DNA of 64,000 bases from JBMDXB01 sp048594885. Lineage in GTDB: Bacteria; Acidobacteriota; Vicinamibacteria; Vicinamibacterales; 2-12-FULL-66-21. Positions 51,945 to 60,273 of this stretch are shown piece after piece; the stretch's first letter is position 1, and each line of letters begins with the position of its first letter. Location of the stretch: NCBI GenBank assembly GCA_048594885.1, contig JBMDXB010000082.1, positions 27,064-91,063 of the forward strand, read 5' to 3'. The notes below the pieces were generated by a model that made no database searches, was not told the DNA's origin, and saw only the letters and a list, made by a program, of their open reading frames with translations. Made by a program: the position numbers and the translations under genes.

Positions 51945-53690
51945 ATGCCTGCCTTGGCATGCCTGGTGTTGGCAGGCTCCTTACTCCGCGCGGCGCCGCT
52001 ACGGAACGAGACGCCTCTCACGACGGCTCCGGCCGGACCGTTAACCGTCGTACTGGCACATCGCGACAGCCCGTACCGTTCACTCGCTCAACAGATTGCC
52101 GCGCTCGAGTCCATTCCTGTTGTGGAGTCGCTCACTGAGGCGCTCACACTGGAGCCTGCCTTTCTCCTGTGGGTGGTTGCACCAACGGAGCTGTCCGACG
52201 TAGCCGTCACGGCCTTCAACCGCACGCTCGAACGGGCGTCACCACGTCCTGCGGCAGGGCTCATCACGGCATCGACGGTCGCTCGCGCCCGCGGTCTCTA
52301 TGAACGCGCGCGCGTAGCCAGGGGCGACCGGACCGCGACGGTGCTCGGGGAGGACGTCTTCACTGCGGCTGCACTCGTCGTGGAGACGACAGCCGACCGC
52401 CGACAATCGCGCCCGCTCGCCCGGACAGCAGACATCCTGGGGTTTCTCACGAACGTCGATTACGTCCATTACTCCGGCCACGGCGGCAACGGCTACTGGC
52501 GACCTGTCCCGAACGAGCGATTCGCCGCTCACGATGTGCCGCGCCTAGGGCCGGTCATCGTCAGCACCATGGCCTGCCAGACGACACGCATGTGGGAAGG
52601 CGGTTCGATCGCGCTACGAATGGTCGACGAAGGAGCCGCCGCGTATTCAGGCTTCTATTACAGTCCAATGGCCGGGTTCCAGATAGGCGAGGAGGACGGG
52701 CCGTTCCGCTACAGTTGGCCGCAGGTCCCAATCGGGTACGTCATTGAGGCGATGAACGTCGGGGCTGGGAAAGGCTACGCGAGGACTCCATTTCATCTGC
52801 TCCTCGGAGATCCGCGTATCGCCCTCCGGGAGCAGCCCCCCTGCCGCTTGCTGGACCACGGCGAGTCGGACGGCGTGCGGCGGGTCTCATGTTCGGATGC
52901 ACCTGCAGGACTGGTCCCTCTCCGCATTTGGGGAGGAGCCCGGTACGCCTTCGTCGAGATTCCGGGCGTTACGGCCGTGTGGCGCCAGGAACCGTTCTAC
53001 AACCGGCGCGTGCAGATGGCGCCGATTGGCGAAGATCTCATCGTCCTCGTGGCCCATCGTGGCGGTGACGTGCGGATGGCGTTACGGCGCCGCCCACCGC
53101 TTGCCTGGCTTGCCGTGGATCCACTGCGAGATGCCCTCGATGATCTCTTGGTCAGCAAGGCTGACCGGCGGCACGGCGGGGATGCAATCGCGCTCTTCCT
53201 GGCCGCGGTGGCGGCGACAGGCACGGTCCTGCGCGTCAGGCGGAAGCAATTGGGGCGGGCCCATATGGCCGCCGCCGGCGCACTCGGCGTCGTCGCGGGC
53301 CTCCTGCATGCCGCGTACGCGCTCGCGCGGCAGCCGGACGTCGTCGTCGTGGCAAAGGACTTGGTCTTCAGCCCGCTCGCCGCGGTAGGAACGGGCGTGC
53401 TGGCCGCCTGCGGGGCGCTGCTGTTTCAGGCCGCTGCATCGTGGCGCGGACGTCTCCTCGGACTCGTGACCGCGACATCGGTCGGCTGGATCGGAGGGCT
53501 CATCGCCGTGGTCATGGTAAGCATGACGAACAGCGTCATCGCCGCGAGAACGGGCATCGGCGTATGGATCTACAGAGCCGACCTCCACCCCTTCATTCTC
53601 TCCGCTCTTGGATGCGGCCTCTACGCCCTCGTATTCCTCGCGGCAGCGCGACTGACGGGAAAGGCGCCTATCGACTGCAGCGGTCGATAA
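51945..53690 (+). CDS. Membrane protein with caspase/gingipain (clan CD)-like N-terminal domain
   Basis: A 581-aa protein. A signal peptide (ALACLVLAGSLLRAAP) is followed by an extracytoplasmic domain. Its YVHYSGHGGNGYW (His 179 in HGG) and VIVSTMACQTTRMWEGGS (Cys 211) have the order and context of the His-Gly/Ala-Cys catalytic dyad of clan CD peptidases (C25 gingipains, caspases, CHAT). A middle region follows, then four or five membrane spans (about 425-575). Activity is predicted, not shown. ATG 51945 starts the signal peptide; an in-frame TTG at 51888 lies in the repeats. Base composition looks less GC-biased than its neighbours. It is the sole gene between the 68-bp inverted repeats, so it is probably imported. 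Confidence 0.72.
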   Translation: MPALACLVLAGSLLRAAPLRNETPLTTAPAGPLTVVLAHRDSPYRSLAQQIAALESIPVVESLTEALTLEPAFLLWVVAPTELSDVAVTAFNRTLERASPRPAAGLITASTVARARGLYERARVARGDRTATVLGEDVFTAAALVVETTADRRQSRPLARTADILGFLTNVDYVHYSGHGGNGYWRPVPNERFAAHDVPRLGPVIVSTMACQTTRMWEGGSIALRMVDEGAAAYSGFYYSPMAGFQIGEEDGPFRYSWPQVPIGYVIEAMNVGAGKGYARTPFHLLLGDPRIALREQPPCRLLDHGESDGVRRVSCSDAPAGLVPLRIWGGARYAFVEIPGVTAVWRQEPFYNRRVQMAPIGEDLIVLVAHRGGDVRMALRRRPPLAWLAVDPLRDALDDLLVSKADRRHGGDAIALFLAAVAATGTVLRVRRKQLGRAHMAAAGALGVVAGLLHAAYALARQPDVVVVAKDLVFSPLAAVGTGVLAACGALLFQAAASWRGRLLGLVTATSVGWIGGLIAVVMVSMTNSVIAARTGIGVWIYRADLHPFILSALGCGLYALVFLAAARLTGKAPIDCSGR

Positions 53691-53800
53691 TCTGAGATCG
53701 CCAATCGCCAATCGCCAATCGTCAATCCCAATCGCCAATCCCAATCGCCAATCGTCAATCCAATCGCCAATCGTCAATCATCATTCCAATCAGCAATCGC

Positions 53801-53868
53801 CAATCCCAATCCCCAATCGCCAATCCCGTCAATCCGCAATCGACGATCGGCAATCCGCAATCGATCTA
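53801..53868 (-). repeat. Right 68-bp inverted terminal repeat and adjoining CAATCGC array
   Basis: Reverse complement of 51770-51837 with two mismatches. Further CAATCGC/CAATCCC/CAATCGT units extend inward to about 53696. Its outermost TAG (minus strand, 53868-53866) is the stop codon of the S9 peptidase gene to the right. Confidence 0.92.
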
Positions 53869-56370
53869 GCTCGTAATCTTCGCCCCCCCTGCCCCGAGGA
53901 ACTTGGCGAGAAACTTCTCCATGCGGTCCAGGGTGTAGATCCAGCGGCTGTGGAGCATCGACTCGTGGGTGTCGTCCGGAAACACGATCAACTCGTGATA
54001 GACGTCCCGCGCGCGGAGCAGTTGCACCAGGCCCGTCGTCTGCTGGAACGCGACGTTGCGGTCGTCGTCTCCGTGCACGAGCAGGACGGGCGACTTCCAG
54101 CCGTCGACGGCGCCGATGACCGACGATTTGTATGACGTCGCCTCCGGATCGAGCGAGCTGCCCCACAGGTGCACGCCGGCGAGATCGACGCCGGCCTTGA
54201 AGATGTCCGAGTTGCGCGCGAGCGCCTGTGCGGTGAGCACGCCGCCGTACGACAGGCCCCAGATGCCGACGCGGTTCGGATCGACGTCCGGCCGCGACTG
54301 CAGGTACTTCCCGCCGGCGACGACGTCCTGGTATTCGGCGTTGCCGCTGCCGCCGGTGTTCGGCGCGTTGCGGAACGAGCGGCCGTAGCCGACGCCGCTG
54401 CGGAAGTTCACCGACAGCACGACGTAGCCCTGGCTCGCCAGCCATTGATTGATGCCGTACGCCCAATGATAGAAGTGCATGTAGTGATACCCGAGCAGCA
54501 TCTGCCGCACGGGACCGCCGTGCACGAACACGATCGCCGGCCGCCGCTCGCCAGGCTTGATGTTCTTCGGCAGGAAGAGCTGGTTGTGGATCTCGAGGCC
54601 GTCGGCCGCTTTCGTGATCACCAGCTCCGGATCGACGTGCAGGTCCGCCGGGAATCCCTTCATCGTCGCCGGGAAGATCACCTTCTGCGCGCCCGCGACC
54701 GGCGCGACGCCATGTTGCGCGCCGCGTACGGGCTTCAACGAAGCGGATCCTGACGACAGCGGCCACAGCCCAATCGATTGCGGCAGCCTCCAGTCAGCGC
54801 TCAGCGTCGCGAGCAGCTTGCCGGACGCGAGCGGCGTCGGATAGGTTTCGATGCCGCGGCCGGTCGTCACCTGCGCCGGCGTGCCGCCGGAGACCGCGAC
54901 CGCCCAGATGTGCCGCCGCTCGATATCCTGCGCGTTCGTGCAGTAGTACAGCGTCCTGCCATCGGGTGAGATCGAGACATCCGTCTGCGCCTCGATCATT
55001 CCGTTCGTCGTCGTCAGCAGCACGGGCCGCGACGACGGTGAGGAGATGTCGAGCGAATAGTACCGTTCCCACTCGTCGGGCGGCGCGGACGGCGTTTCGG
55101 TCTGCGCGCCGCGGCCGCCACGCCCGCCGAAGCCGACGTTGAACGGGAAGATGACGAAATTGCCGGTGAGCCGAGGATTGAGCAGGTTGTTGACCAGCGG
55201 GTCGTTCGGCTGGTTGTGCCAGACCTCGCGTGCCTCTCCAGTCGCGACGTCCGCTTTCATGATCGACAGTGTGTAGCCGCCGCGGAAGGCCGCGCGGGTC
55301 AGCCCCGGTACTTTGGCTGCCGCGGGAGGAACGTTCTGGTTGCCGGCCTGCGCGGTGCCGCGGCCGCCGAATCCGCGACCGCCGCCACGGCCCGTCTGCG
55401 CATTGGGATTGAACGCCGGCCCGTTCGGATTGCCAAGGCTGCCGATGCCGGCTTGCGCCTGCTGTCCGAACGGCAGCCCGGGACGCCGCAGGAAGACCAC
55501 GTGCTTGCTGTCTTCGGTCCACAACGGGCTGCTGTCGAAGTCGACGCTCGGGTCCATGTACTTCACGGTCCGCGTCGCGACGTCGTAGATGACGACGAAG
55601 CTGTGGTCAGTGCGCGTGCTGACGAACGCGATCTTCCTGCCGTCCGGCGAGAACTTCGGCGCGCTCTGCGTCCCCCACATCGTGATGAACGCCTTGTCGC
55701 CGCGGTCCATCGGTTTCACCGGTTTGGGTGTGACCAGCGCGCGATAGACCTGGCCGTCCTTCACGAAGAGCACCGAGCGTCCGTCCGGCGCGAGCTCCGG
55801 CGCGCCGGCGATCTCCGTCAGGCGCCACGCCGGTCCGCCCGCCGTCCGAACCGCCCACACCGTCCGGTCGGCGCCGTCCGGATTGGCCGACGCGTTCGCG
55901 ATCCACCCGTCGCGATTCGGCGCCGTTCCGCGGACGAAGATCACCGTCGAGCCGTCGTCCGAGATCCTGACCGTCGAGAGATCGACGCCGTTGTCTTCGA
56001 GGAAATTCGTCAGGCGGACCGGCGTGAATGACGGAGCGGACGCCGTGTAGACGTTGCGCTTGCCCTCGTCGTACGCCATCCACGCAATGCGATCCGTCTT
56101 CTTCGCGGCCGCGATCTCGAGCGGCGTCGCCGGACTGAGGAAGCGCTGGTACGTCGGCGCCGTTGGCGCCTCCGGCCGGGTTCCACGGGTTCCGGAGGTT
56201 CCGGCGTTCCGGGGTTCCGGTTCCAGCGTTCGTTGGTTCGCAGAGCCAGGAATCCGAACCCCTGGAACCCCCGGAACCGCGTGTGTCGCCTGCGCGGCGA
56301 CGAATCCGTGAGACCACGCGTAGAGCGCGAACGCTGCGCAGATCGAAACGTTGCGAACAAGACGCATCAT
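53866..56370 (-). CDS. Exported S9-family serine peptidase (prolyl oligopeptidase type), paralogue 2
   Basis: An 834-aa secreted peptidase: signal peptide, PD40/TolB-like beta-propeller repeats (for example SISPDGRTLYYCTNAQD, PKFSPDGRKIAFVSTR), then an alpha/beta-hydrolase domain. That domain has VFVHGGPVRQMLLGYHYMHFY, the nucleophile in GIWGLSYGGVLTAQAL (S707), an Asp in HGDDDRNVAF (about 768) and a His in FPDDTHESM (about 801). It contains Gly/Arg-rich loops and a repeat-encoded N-terminal linker (56176-56279). The start ATGATG at 56370/56367 overlaps the stop of the upstream paralogue and has GGGAGG just before it. The stop is in the right terminal repeat of the neighbouring element. Confidence 0.93.
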   Translation of the reverse strand: MMRLVRNVSICAAFALYAWSHGFVAAQATHAVPGVPGVRIPGSANQRTLEPEPRNAGTSGTRGTRPEAPTAPTYQRFLSPATPLEIAAAKKTDRIAWMAYDEGKRNVYTASAPSFTPVRLTNFLEDNGVDLSTVRISDDGSTVIFVRGTAPNRDGWIANASANPDGADRTVWAVRTAGGPAWRLTEIAGAPELAPDGRSVLFVKDGQVYRALVTPKPVKPMDRGDKAFITMWGTQSAPKFSPDGRKIAFVSTRTDHSFVVIYDVATRTVKYMDPSVDFDSSPLWTEDSKHVVFLRRPGLPFGQQAQAGIGSLGNPNGPAFNPNAQTGRGGGRGFGGRGTAQAGNQNVPPAAAKVPGLTRAAFRGGYTLSIMKADVATGEAREVWHNQPNDPLVNNLLNPRLTGNFVIFPFNVGFGGRGGRGAQTETPSAPPDEWERYYSLDISSPSSRPVLLTTTNGMIEAQTDVSISPDGRTLYYCTNAQDIERRHIWAVAVSGGTPAQVTTGRGIETYPTPLASGKLLATLSADWRLPQSIGLWPLSSGSASLKPVRGAQHGVAPVAGAQKVIFPATMKGFPADLHVDPELVITKAADGLEIHNQLFLPKNIKPGERRPAIVFVHGGPVRQMLLGYHYMHFYHWAYGINQWLASQGYVVLSVNFRSGVGYGRSFRNAPNTGGSGNAEYQDVVAGGKYLQSRPDVDPNRVGIWGLSYGGVLTAQALARNSDIFKAGVDLAGVHLWGSSLDPEATSYKSSVIGAVDGWKSPVLLVHGDDDRNVAFQQTTGLVQLLRARDVYHELIVFPDDTHESMLHSRWIYTLDRMEKFLAKFLGAGGAKITS
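56176..56279 (-). repeat. GGAACC-type low-complexity repeats inside the S9 peptidase gene
   Basis: On the coding strand the segment is built of GGAACC(CC/GCC/TCC)-like words of about 8-9 bases. They encode the N-terminal linker PGVPGVRIPGSANQRTLEP and following residues. The neighbouring paralogue has no equivalent at this position. Confidence 0.7.
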
Positions 56371-58718
56371 CGGCCTCCCGCCGTCGTAATCTTCGACGCC
56401 GTCGATCCCAGGAACTTCTTCAGGAACCCGTCCATCCTGTCGAACGTGTAGAGCCACCTGCTGTACAGCAGCGAGTCGTGCACGTCGTCGGGAAACACGA
56501 TCAGCTCGTGGTAGACGTCGTGCGCGCGCAGGAGCTGCACCAGCCCCGTCGTCTGTGAGAACGCGACGTTGCGATCGTCGTCTCCGTGCAGGAGCAGGAC
56601 GGGCGACTTCCACGTGCTGATTGCCGACGCCGCGGACGACGAGTAGCCAACGTCCTGCGGATCCAGGGAGCTGCCTCTGAGGTGCACGCCGGCGAGGTCG
56701 ACGCCTGCCTTGAAGATGTCCGAATTGCGGGCGAGCGCCTGCGCCGTGAGGATGCCGCCGTACGACAGCCCCCAGATGCCGATCCGATTCGGATCGACAT
56801 CATCGCGCGTCTGCAGGTACTTCCCGGCCGCGAGGACGTCCTGGTACTCCGCGTTGCCGCGGCTGCTCGTGTTCGGCGCCATTCTGAACGACCGGCCGTA
56901 TCCGATCCCGGATCGGTAGTTCACCGACAGGACGACGTAGCCCTGGTTGGCGAGCCACTGATTGACGCCGTAGGCCATGTGGTAGAAGTGCCGGTAGTGA
57001 TACCCGAGCAGCATCTGACGCTGTGGGCCGCCGTGCACGAAGATCATCGCCGGACGCCGCTCGCCGGCGCGGATGCTCTTCGGCACGAACAACTGGTTGT
57101 GGAACTCGAGTCCGTCCGCCGCCTTCAGTGTCACGGTCTGCGGAACCACGTGCGCCGCCGTCGGAAAGTCCGATGACAGCTTCGGGAAGATCACGTTGAC
57201 GGTTCCGCCGTTCGCTGCGACGACTCCGACGGACTGCGGCCGGTTCGTGTCGGCGGTCAGCAGCGCGATGCGTGTGCCGGACGCGAGCGCCGCGGGATAG
57301 GTTTCGATCGCCGTCCCATTCGTGATCTGGACCGCGTTGCCGCCGGCCGTCGGCACCTTCCACACATGCCGGCGATCGATGTCACCGGCATTCGTCGCGT
57401 AGAACAGCGTGCGGCCGTCGCTCGAGAGCGAGATGTTCTCGACCATGCCGTCGCCGGGCGTGAGCACGATCGGCGCCGGCGGGGCAAGCCCCGCCCCTAC
57501 GTTCGGCGCCGTAGGGGCCGAGCTTGCTCGGCCCGCCGCGTTCGCGACGCCGTCGATCGGCACGGAGTAATAGCGGATCCACTCCTCCGGCTCGAGCTGA
57601 AAGATGACGTTGTCGCCAGCCCACTCGATCGCGTTGGCGCGAGTGAACACTTCGTCGTTCGGTTGGTTGCGCCAGAACTCCCGCGCAGCCGGTGGCGGCG
57701 CCGCGCTGATGCCGGGGTGATGGGCCGCTGCGTCGGCGACCCAGAACGACAGCGTGTAGCCCCCCTGAAATGTCGCGCGCGACATGCCGGGCACATTCGA
57801 CGGCGGCACGGGAGGGCCGCCGCGGCCACGGCCGCCACCGCCGCCACGACCTCCAGGACCTCCGCGCCCCGCAGCCGCAGCCGCCGTCTGCGCGATCTGC
57901 TGCCCGAACGATGCGCCCGGACGGCGAATGAAGGCGACGCGCCTGCCGTCGGGCGACCACGTCGGGCTCGAATCGAAGTCGACGCTCGGCGCCACGTACG
58001 ACACCGTTCGGCTGCGTACGTGGTAGACGCCGATGAACGAGTGATCGCCGCGGTTGCTGACGAACGCGACCTTCGATCCGTCGGGCGACCAGCGTGGGTT
58101 GCTGTTCTCGCCGAAGACGGTGAAGAAGGGCTTCTCTGCCGCTGACGGCTGGCCGCCGGGCGCCGGGCGCGGAGTCACCGCTGCGCGATAGATCTGCCCT
58201 TCCCTGACATATAGGACCGACCGGCCATCGGGTGACAGCCTTGGTACACCGTTGACATTGCGCGCGATGCGCCAGGGCGTGCCACCGGCGGTTCGCGCCG
58301 CCCACACGGATCGTTCCGCGCCGTCCGGACGCGACGTTGGGTTCGCGACCCAGCCCTGACGGTTCGGGTCGTGGCCCCGCACGAACACCACGATCGATCC
58401 GTCGTCCGAGATGCTCAGGCTCGTGAGATCGACGCCGTCGTCTTTGAGATGTCGCGTAAGCCGGACTGGTGTGAAGGCGGGCGCCGCTGCCGTGTAGACG
58501 TTCCGCTGCCCGCGTTCGTACGCGAGCCACGCGATGCGCTCGGCCCCCTTCGCCGCGACCAGTTCGTACGGATACGCCGGTGAGAGGAAGGGATCGACCG
58601 ACAGCGGCCGCCCGGAATCCCTTCCGGCGGGCATTTGCGCGGCCGGTTGCGTGGCCACAGCCATCGCCATCAGAGCCGTGGCGCCGAGGGCGAGAACGGC
58701 GCGTGAGCGGCGGATCAT
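56367..58718 (-). CDS. Exported S9-family serine peptidase, paralogue 1
   Basis: A 783-aa paralogue of the next gene, with signal peptide (AVLALGATALMAMAVATQPAAQ), propeller repeats (RLSPDGRSVLYVREGQ, PRWSPDGSKVAFVSNR) and a hydrolase domain with FVHGGPQRQMLLGYHYRHFY, GIWGLSYGGILTAQAL (S652), HGDDDRNVAF and FPDDVHDSL. A Gly/Arg-rich loop lies at about 305-335. Residues about 395-414 (ASSAPTAPNVGAGLAPPAP) are encoded by an inserted pair of GTAG hairpins and have no counterpart in the paralogue. GGAGGTGA precedes ATG 58718; the longer frame upstream is intergenic. Tandem duplication made the two-gene operon. Confidence 0.93.
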   Translation of the reverse strand: MIRRSRAVLALGATALMAMAVATQPAAQMPAGRDSGRPLSVDPFLSPAYPYELVAAKGAERIAWLAYERGQRNVYTAAAPAFTPVRLTRHLKDDGVDLTSLSISDDGSIVVFVRGHDPNRQGWVANPTSRPDGAERSVWAARTAGGTPWRIARNVNGVPRLSPDGRSVLYVREGQIYRAAVTPRPAPGGQPSAAEKPFFTVFGENSNPRWSPDGSKVAFVSNRGDHSFIGVYHVRSRTVSYVAPSVDFDSSPTWSPDGRRVAFIRRPGASFGQQIAQTAAAAAGRGGPGGRGGGGGRGRGGPPVPPSNVPGMSRATFQGGYTLSFWVADAAAHHPGISAAPPPAAREFWRNQPNDEVFTRANAIEWAGDNVIFQLEPEEWIRYYSVPIDGVANAAGRASSAPTAPNVGAGLAPPAPIVLTPGDGMVENISLSSDGRTLFYATNAGDIDRRHVWKVPTAGGNAVQITNGTAIETYPAALASGTRIALLTADTNRPQSVGVVAANGGTVNVIFPKLSSDFPTAAHVVPQTVTLKAADGLEFHNQLFVPKSIRAGERRPAMIFVHGGPQRQMLLGYHYRHFYHMAYGVNQWLANQGYVVLSVNYRSGIGYGRSFRMAPNTSSRGNAEYQDVLAAGKYLQTRDDVDPNRIGIWGLSYGGILTAQALARNSDIFKAGVDLAGVHLRGSSLDPQDVGYSSSAASAISTWKSPVLLLHGDDDRNVAFSQTTGLVQLLRAHDVYHELIVFPDDVHDSLLYSRWLYTFDRMDGFLKKFLGSTASKITTAGGR
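57478..57534. repeat. Inverted pair of GTAG REP hairpins inserted in frame in an S9 peptidase gene
   Basis: 57478-57500 (minus strand): GTAG, then arms GGGCGGGGC and GCCCCGCC. 57511-57534 (plus strand): GTAG, then arms GGGCCGAGC and GCTCGGCCC around TT. The pair spans 57 bp, exactly 19 codons, and matches the extra residues relative to the paralogue. Confidence 0.88.
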
Positions 58719-58760
58719 TCGGTCACCTCCACGAGCAGGCCGCTGACAGATGCGGCCTGC

Positions 58761-58808
58761 AAAGACCAAGGACCGAAGGCCAAAGACCAAGGACCGAAGG
58801 CCAAAGAA
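58761..58808 (+). repeat. Heptamer-periodic repeat upstream of the S9 pair
   Basis: A 21-bp unit made of AAAGACC, AAGGACC, GAAGGCC is repeated twice (58761-58781, 58782-58802), then AAAGAACC. It lies between the divergent S9 and MNT genes. Confidence 0.88.
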
Positions 58809-58928
58809 CCAACGTGCTGCGTGGCCGAAAGTCTACCGGTTCGTCCGCCCCGTTGCCAGCCGGCAGCGTTGGGCGTCTGAACTCCCAGCTCGCCGCCGGC
58901 CGCTGCCTGCGCGTATACAATCCTCTCG

Positions 58929-59336
58929 ATGACCCGCGTGTACCACCTCGACTCGCTCGAACGCGAGCGGATCGTCGCGAAGCTCGCGACGTCGCTCGAG
59001 ACGCGAACGGATCTGGTCTTTGCGCTGGTCTTCGGTTCGTTCGAGCGCGGCGAGCCGTTCCATGACATCGACGTGGCGATCTGGACGCGAGCCTCGGCTG
59101 CGCGGGACGTCGATCTCGAGCTGGCCGGGGCGCTTTCGCGGCTGATCGGCTTCCCGGTGGACGTGCGGCGTCTGAACGACGCTCCGCTGGCGTTTCTGTA
59201 CCATGCACTCCGCGGGCACGTGTTGGCCGTGCACGATGAAGAGTTCCTAGCGGACCTCATGGAACACGTCGCCCGCGACTACCACGATCAAGAGCCGCTG
59301 TTGCGGCGTGCCACCCGCGAGGCGTTCGCAGGATGA
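58929..59336 (+). CDS. MNT-domain nucleotidyltransferase antitoxin (MntA-like)
   Basis: A 135-aa minimal nucleotidyltransferase. The active-site motif is VFGSFERGEPFHDIDVAIW (G36-S37 then D46-x-D48), with a third acidic residue in the VDVRRL strand. In HEPN/MNT type VII systems the MNT partner inactivates the HEPN RNase by adding AMP to a tyrosine of its active-site motif. The gene overlaps the HEPN gene by 4 nt (ATGA), as in known pairs. The usual spacing in the motif is somewhat longer in the best-studied member; here it is GS-x8-DxD. Confidence 0.9.
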   Translation: MTRVYHLDSLERERIVAKLATSLETRTDLVFALVFGSFERGEPFHDIDVAIWTRASAARDVDLELAGALSRLIGFPVDVRRLNDAPLAFLYHALRGHVLAVHDEEFLADLMEHVARDYHDQEPLLRRATREAFAG

Positions 59337-59749
59337 CGCTCGATCTCGACGTCATTCGGACGCGCTGCCGCGAGATCGAAGAGGCGCTCGAACGACTCGA
59401 GCGGATCCGCGCCGCAGGCCGGCAGCCTTTTCTGCAGGATGCGGACGCGAAGGACATTGCGTGTTATCGGCTCCTGCTGGCAATCGAGGCCGCGCTCGCT
59501 CTCTGTTACCACGTGTCGGCACGGCGACTGAAGAGTGTGCCCGACGACTACGCGGGCTGTTTTGCCGGCCTCGCGAAGGGCGGCCTGATCCCGGCGGAGT
59601 TATCGGACCGGCTGCAGAAGATGGCGCGATTTCGCAATCTGCTGGTCCACGTCTACTGGCACGTGGACTACGACCGCGTGTTCGACATCCTCGAGAGCGA
59701 TCTCGAAGACTTGCGGGCCTTCTCACGATCGATAGCGGCGCTGCTCTGA
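59333..59749 (+). CDS. HEPN-domain toxin (HepT-like RNase)
   Basis: A 138-aa helical protein with the HEPN toxin motif R101-N-L-L-V-H106-V-Y108 (Rx4HxY). The Tyr is the residue modified by the partner in characterised systems. It starts with a long helical segment and ends FDILESDLEDLRAFSRSI. It would cleave RNA when not neutralised. It is translated from the ATG overlapping the MNT stop. All motif residues needed for activity are present, so the pair looks intact. Confidence 0.9.
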   Translation: MTLDLDVIRTRCREIEEALERLERIRAAGRQPFLQDADAKDIACYRLLLAIEAALALCYHVSARRLKSVPDDYAGCFAGLAKGGLIPAELSDRLQKMARFRNLLVHVYWHVDYDRVFDILESDLEDLRAFSRSIAALL

Positions 59750-59916
59750 GAAGCGCACGCCGAGGGTGCGGATCATCAGCGCGCGAAAAGCGACGACACG
59801 CGAGCGACAGGGCTCTCACGGTGTCCGACGCAAGGCGGGCTAACCGGCCCGCCGGCGACGGCGAGCGGCACAACTTTCGTAGGGGCGGGTTGACCTGTTC
59901 TTTTGGCGCTATCGAA
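59750..59916. other. 167-bp gap with a hairpin and a lone GTAG head
   Basis: Holds a hairpin with arms GGCGGGC (59834-59840) and GCCCGCC (59847-59853), possibly terminating the toxin-antitoxin transcript. A GTAGGGGCGGG word starts at 59879 and resembles the head of the GTAG REPs but lacks the second arm. Confidence 0.55.
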
Positions 59917-60273
59917 ATGCTCCTTCTCGATGACGAGGACGAATTACCGCGATCGGCTGATGAGGCCGAAGCGCTCGTTCTCACAAACTTAGGTCCCGAC
60001 GGTCTCAAACAGATCGACGCGAACATCCGCAAGTGTGCGAGGCCCGCCTGGCTGAAGGTGGCGCGCGTTGTTGCCGATGCCCTCGCTGCCGGGGAGTTTC
60101 CCCTCGATGACGAGAACATCGTGAGGGTTCACCTGCGTCGCGTCGGGGCGTTGGTAGAGGCTGGCGTGCTGGAATCGCGCGGGGAAGTTACGAAACCTCG
60201 ATGGAGTGAGGTTCGCGTCGGTGATCCCACATCCGGCCGGAGCTTCACTCATGCGACTGGGCCGAAACAGTGA
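59917..60273 (+). CDS. DUF3658-like small protein
   Basis: A 118-aa protein. The central and C-terminal parts (DANIRKCARPAWLKVARVVADAL, then VHLRRVGALVEAGVLESRGEVTKPRWSEVR) match the pattern of DUF3658, a small winged-helix-like domain of unknown function often linked to DUF1835 or to toxin-antitoxin neighbourhoods. ATG 59917 is the first sensible start; there is no strong ribosome-binding site. It stands alone between two toxin-antitoxin pairs. Confidence 0.7.
   Translation: MLLLDDEDELPRSADEAEALVLTNLGPDGLKQIDANIRKCARPAWLKVARVVADALAAGEFPLDDENIVRVHLRRVGALVEAGVLESRGEVTKPRWSEVRVGDPTSGRSFTHATGPKQ

Larger units (their letters stand above)
51770..53868. mobile_element. 2.1-kb element with 68-bp inverted terminal repeats and one cargo gene
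   Basis: The ends are inverted repeats, 51770-51837 and 53801-53868, matching at 66 of 68 positions and both starting TAGATCGATT. They continue inward as degenerate arrays of GATTGGC/GATTGAC/GATTGGG heptamers, to about 51907 on the left and 53696 on the right. The only gene inside (51945-53690) encodes a caspase/gingipain-like membrane protein; no transposase is present. The first TAG of each end is the stop codon of the neighbouring gene, on both sides. No target-site duplication was recognised. Mobility is inferred from the structure only. Confidence 0.7.

Noticed and set aside
53774..54766. 330-codon minus-strand frame running through the right terminal repeat
   Set aside because: Out of phase with the S9 gene and Arg-rich; it is open only because of base composition and repeat sequence.
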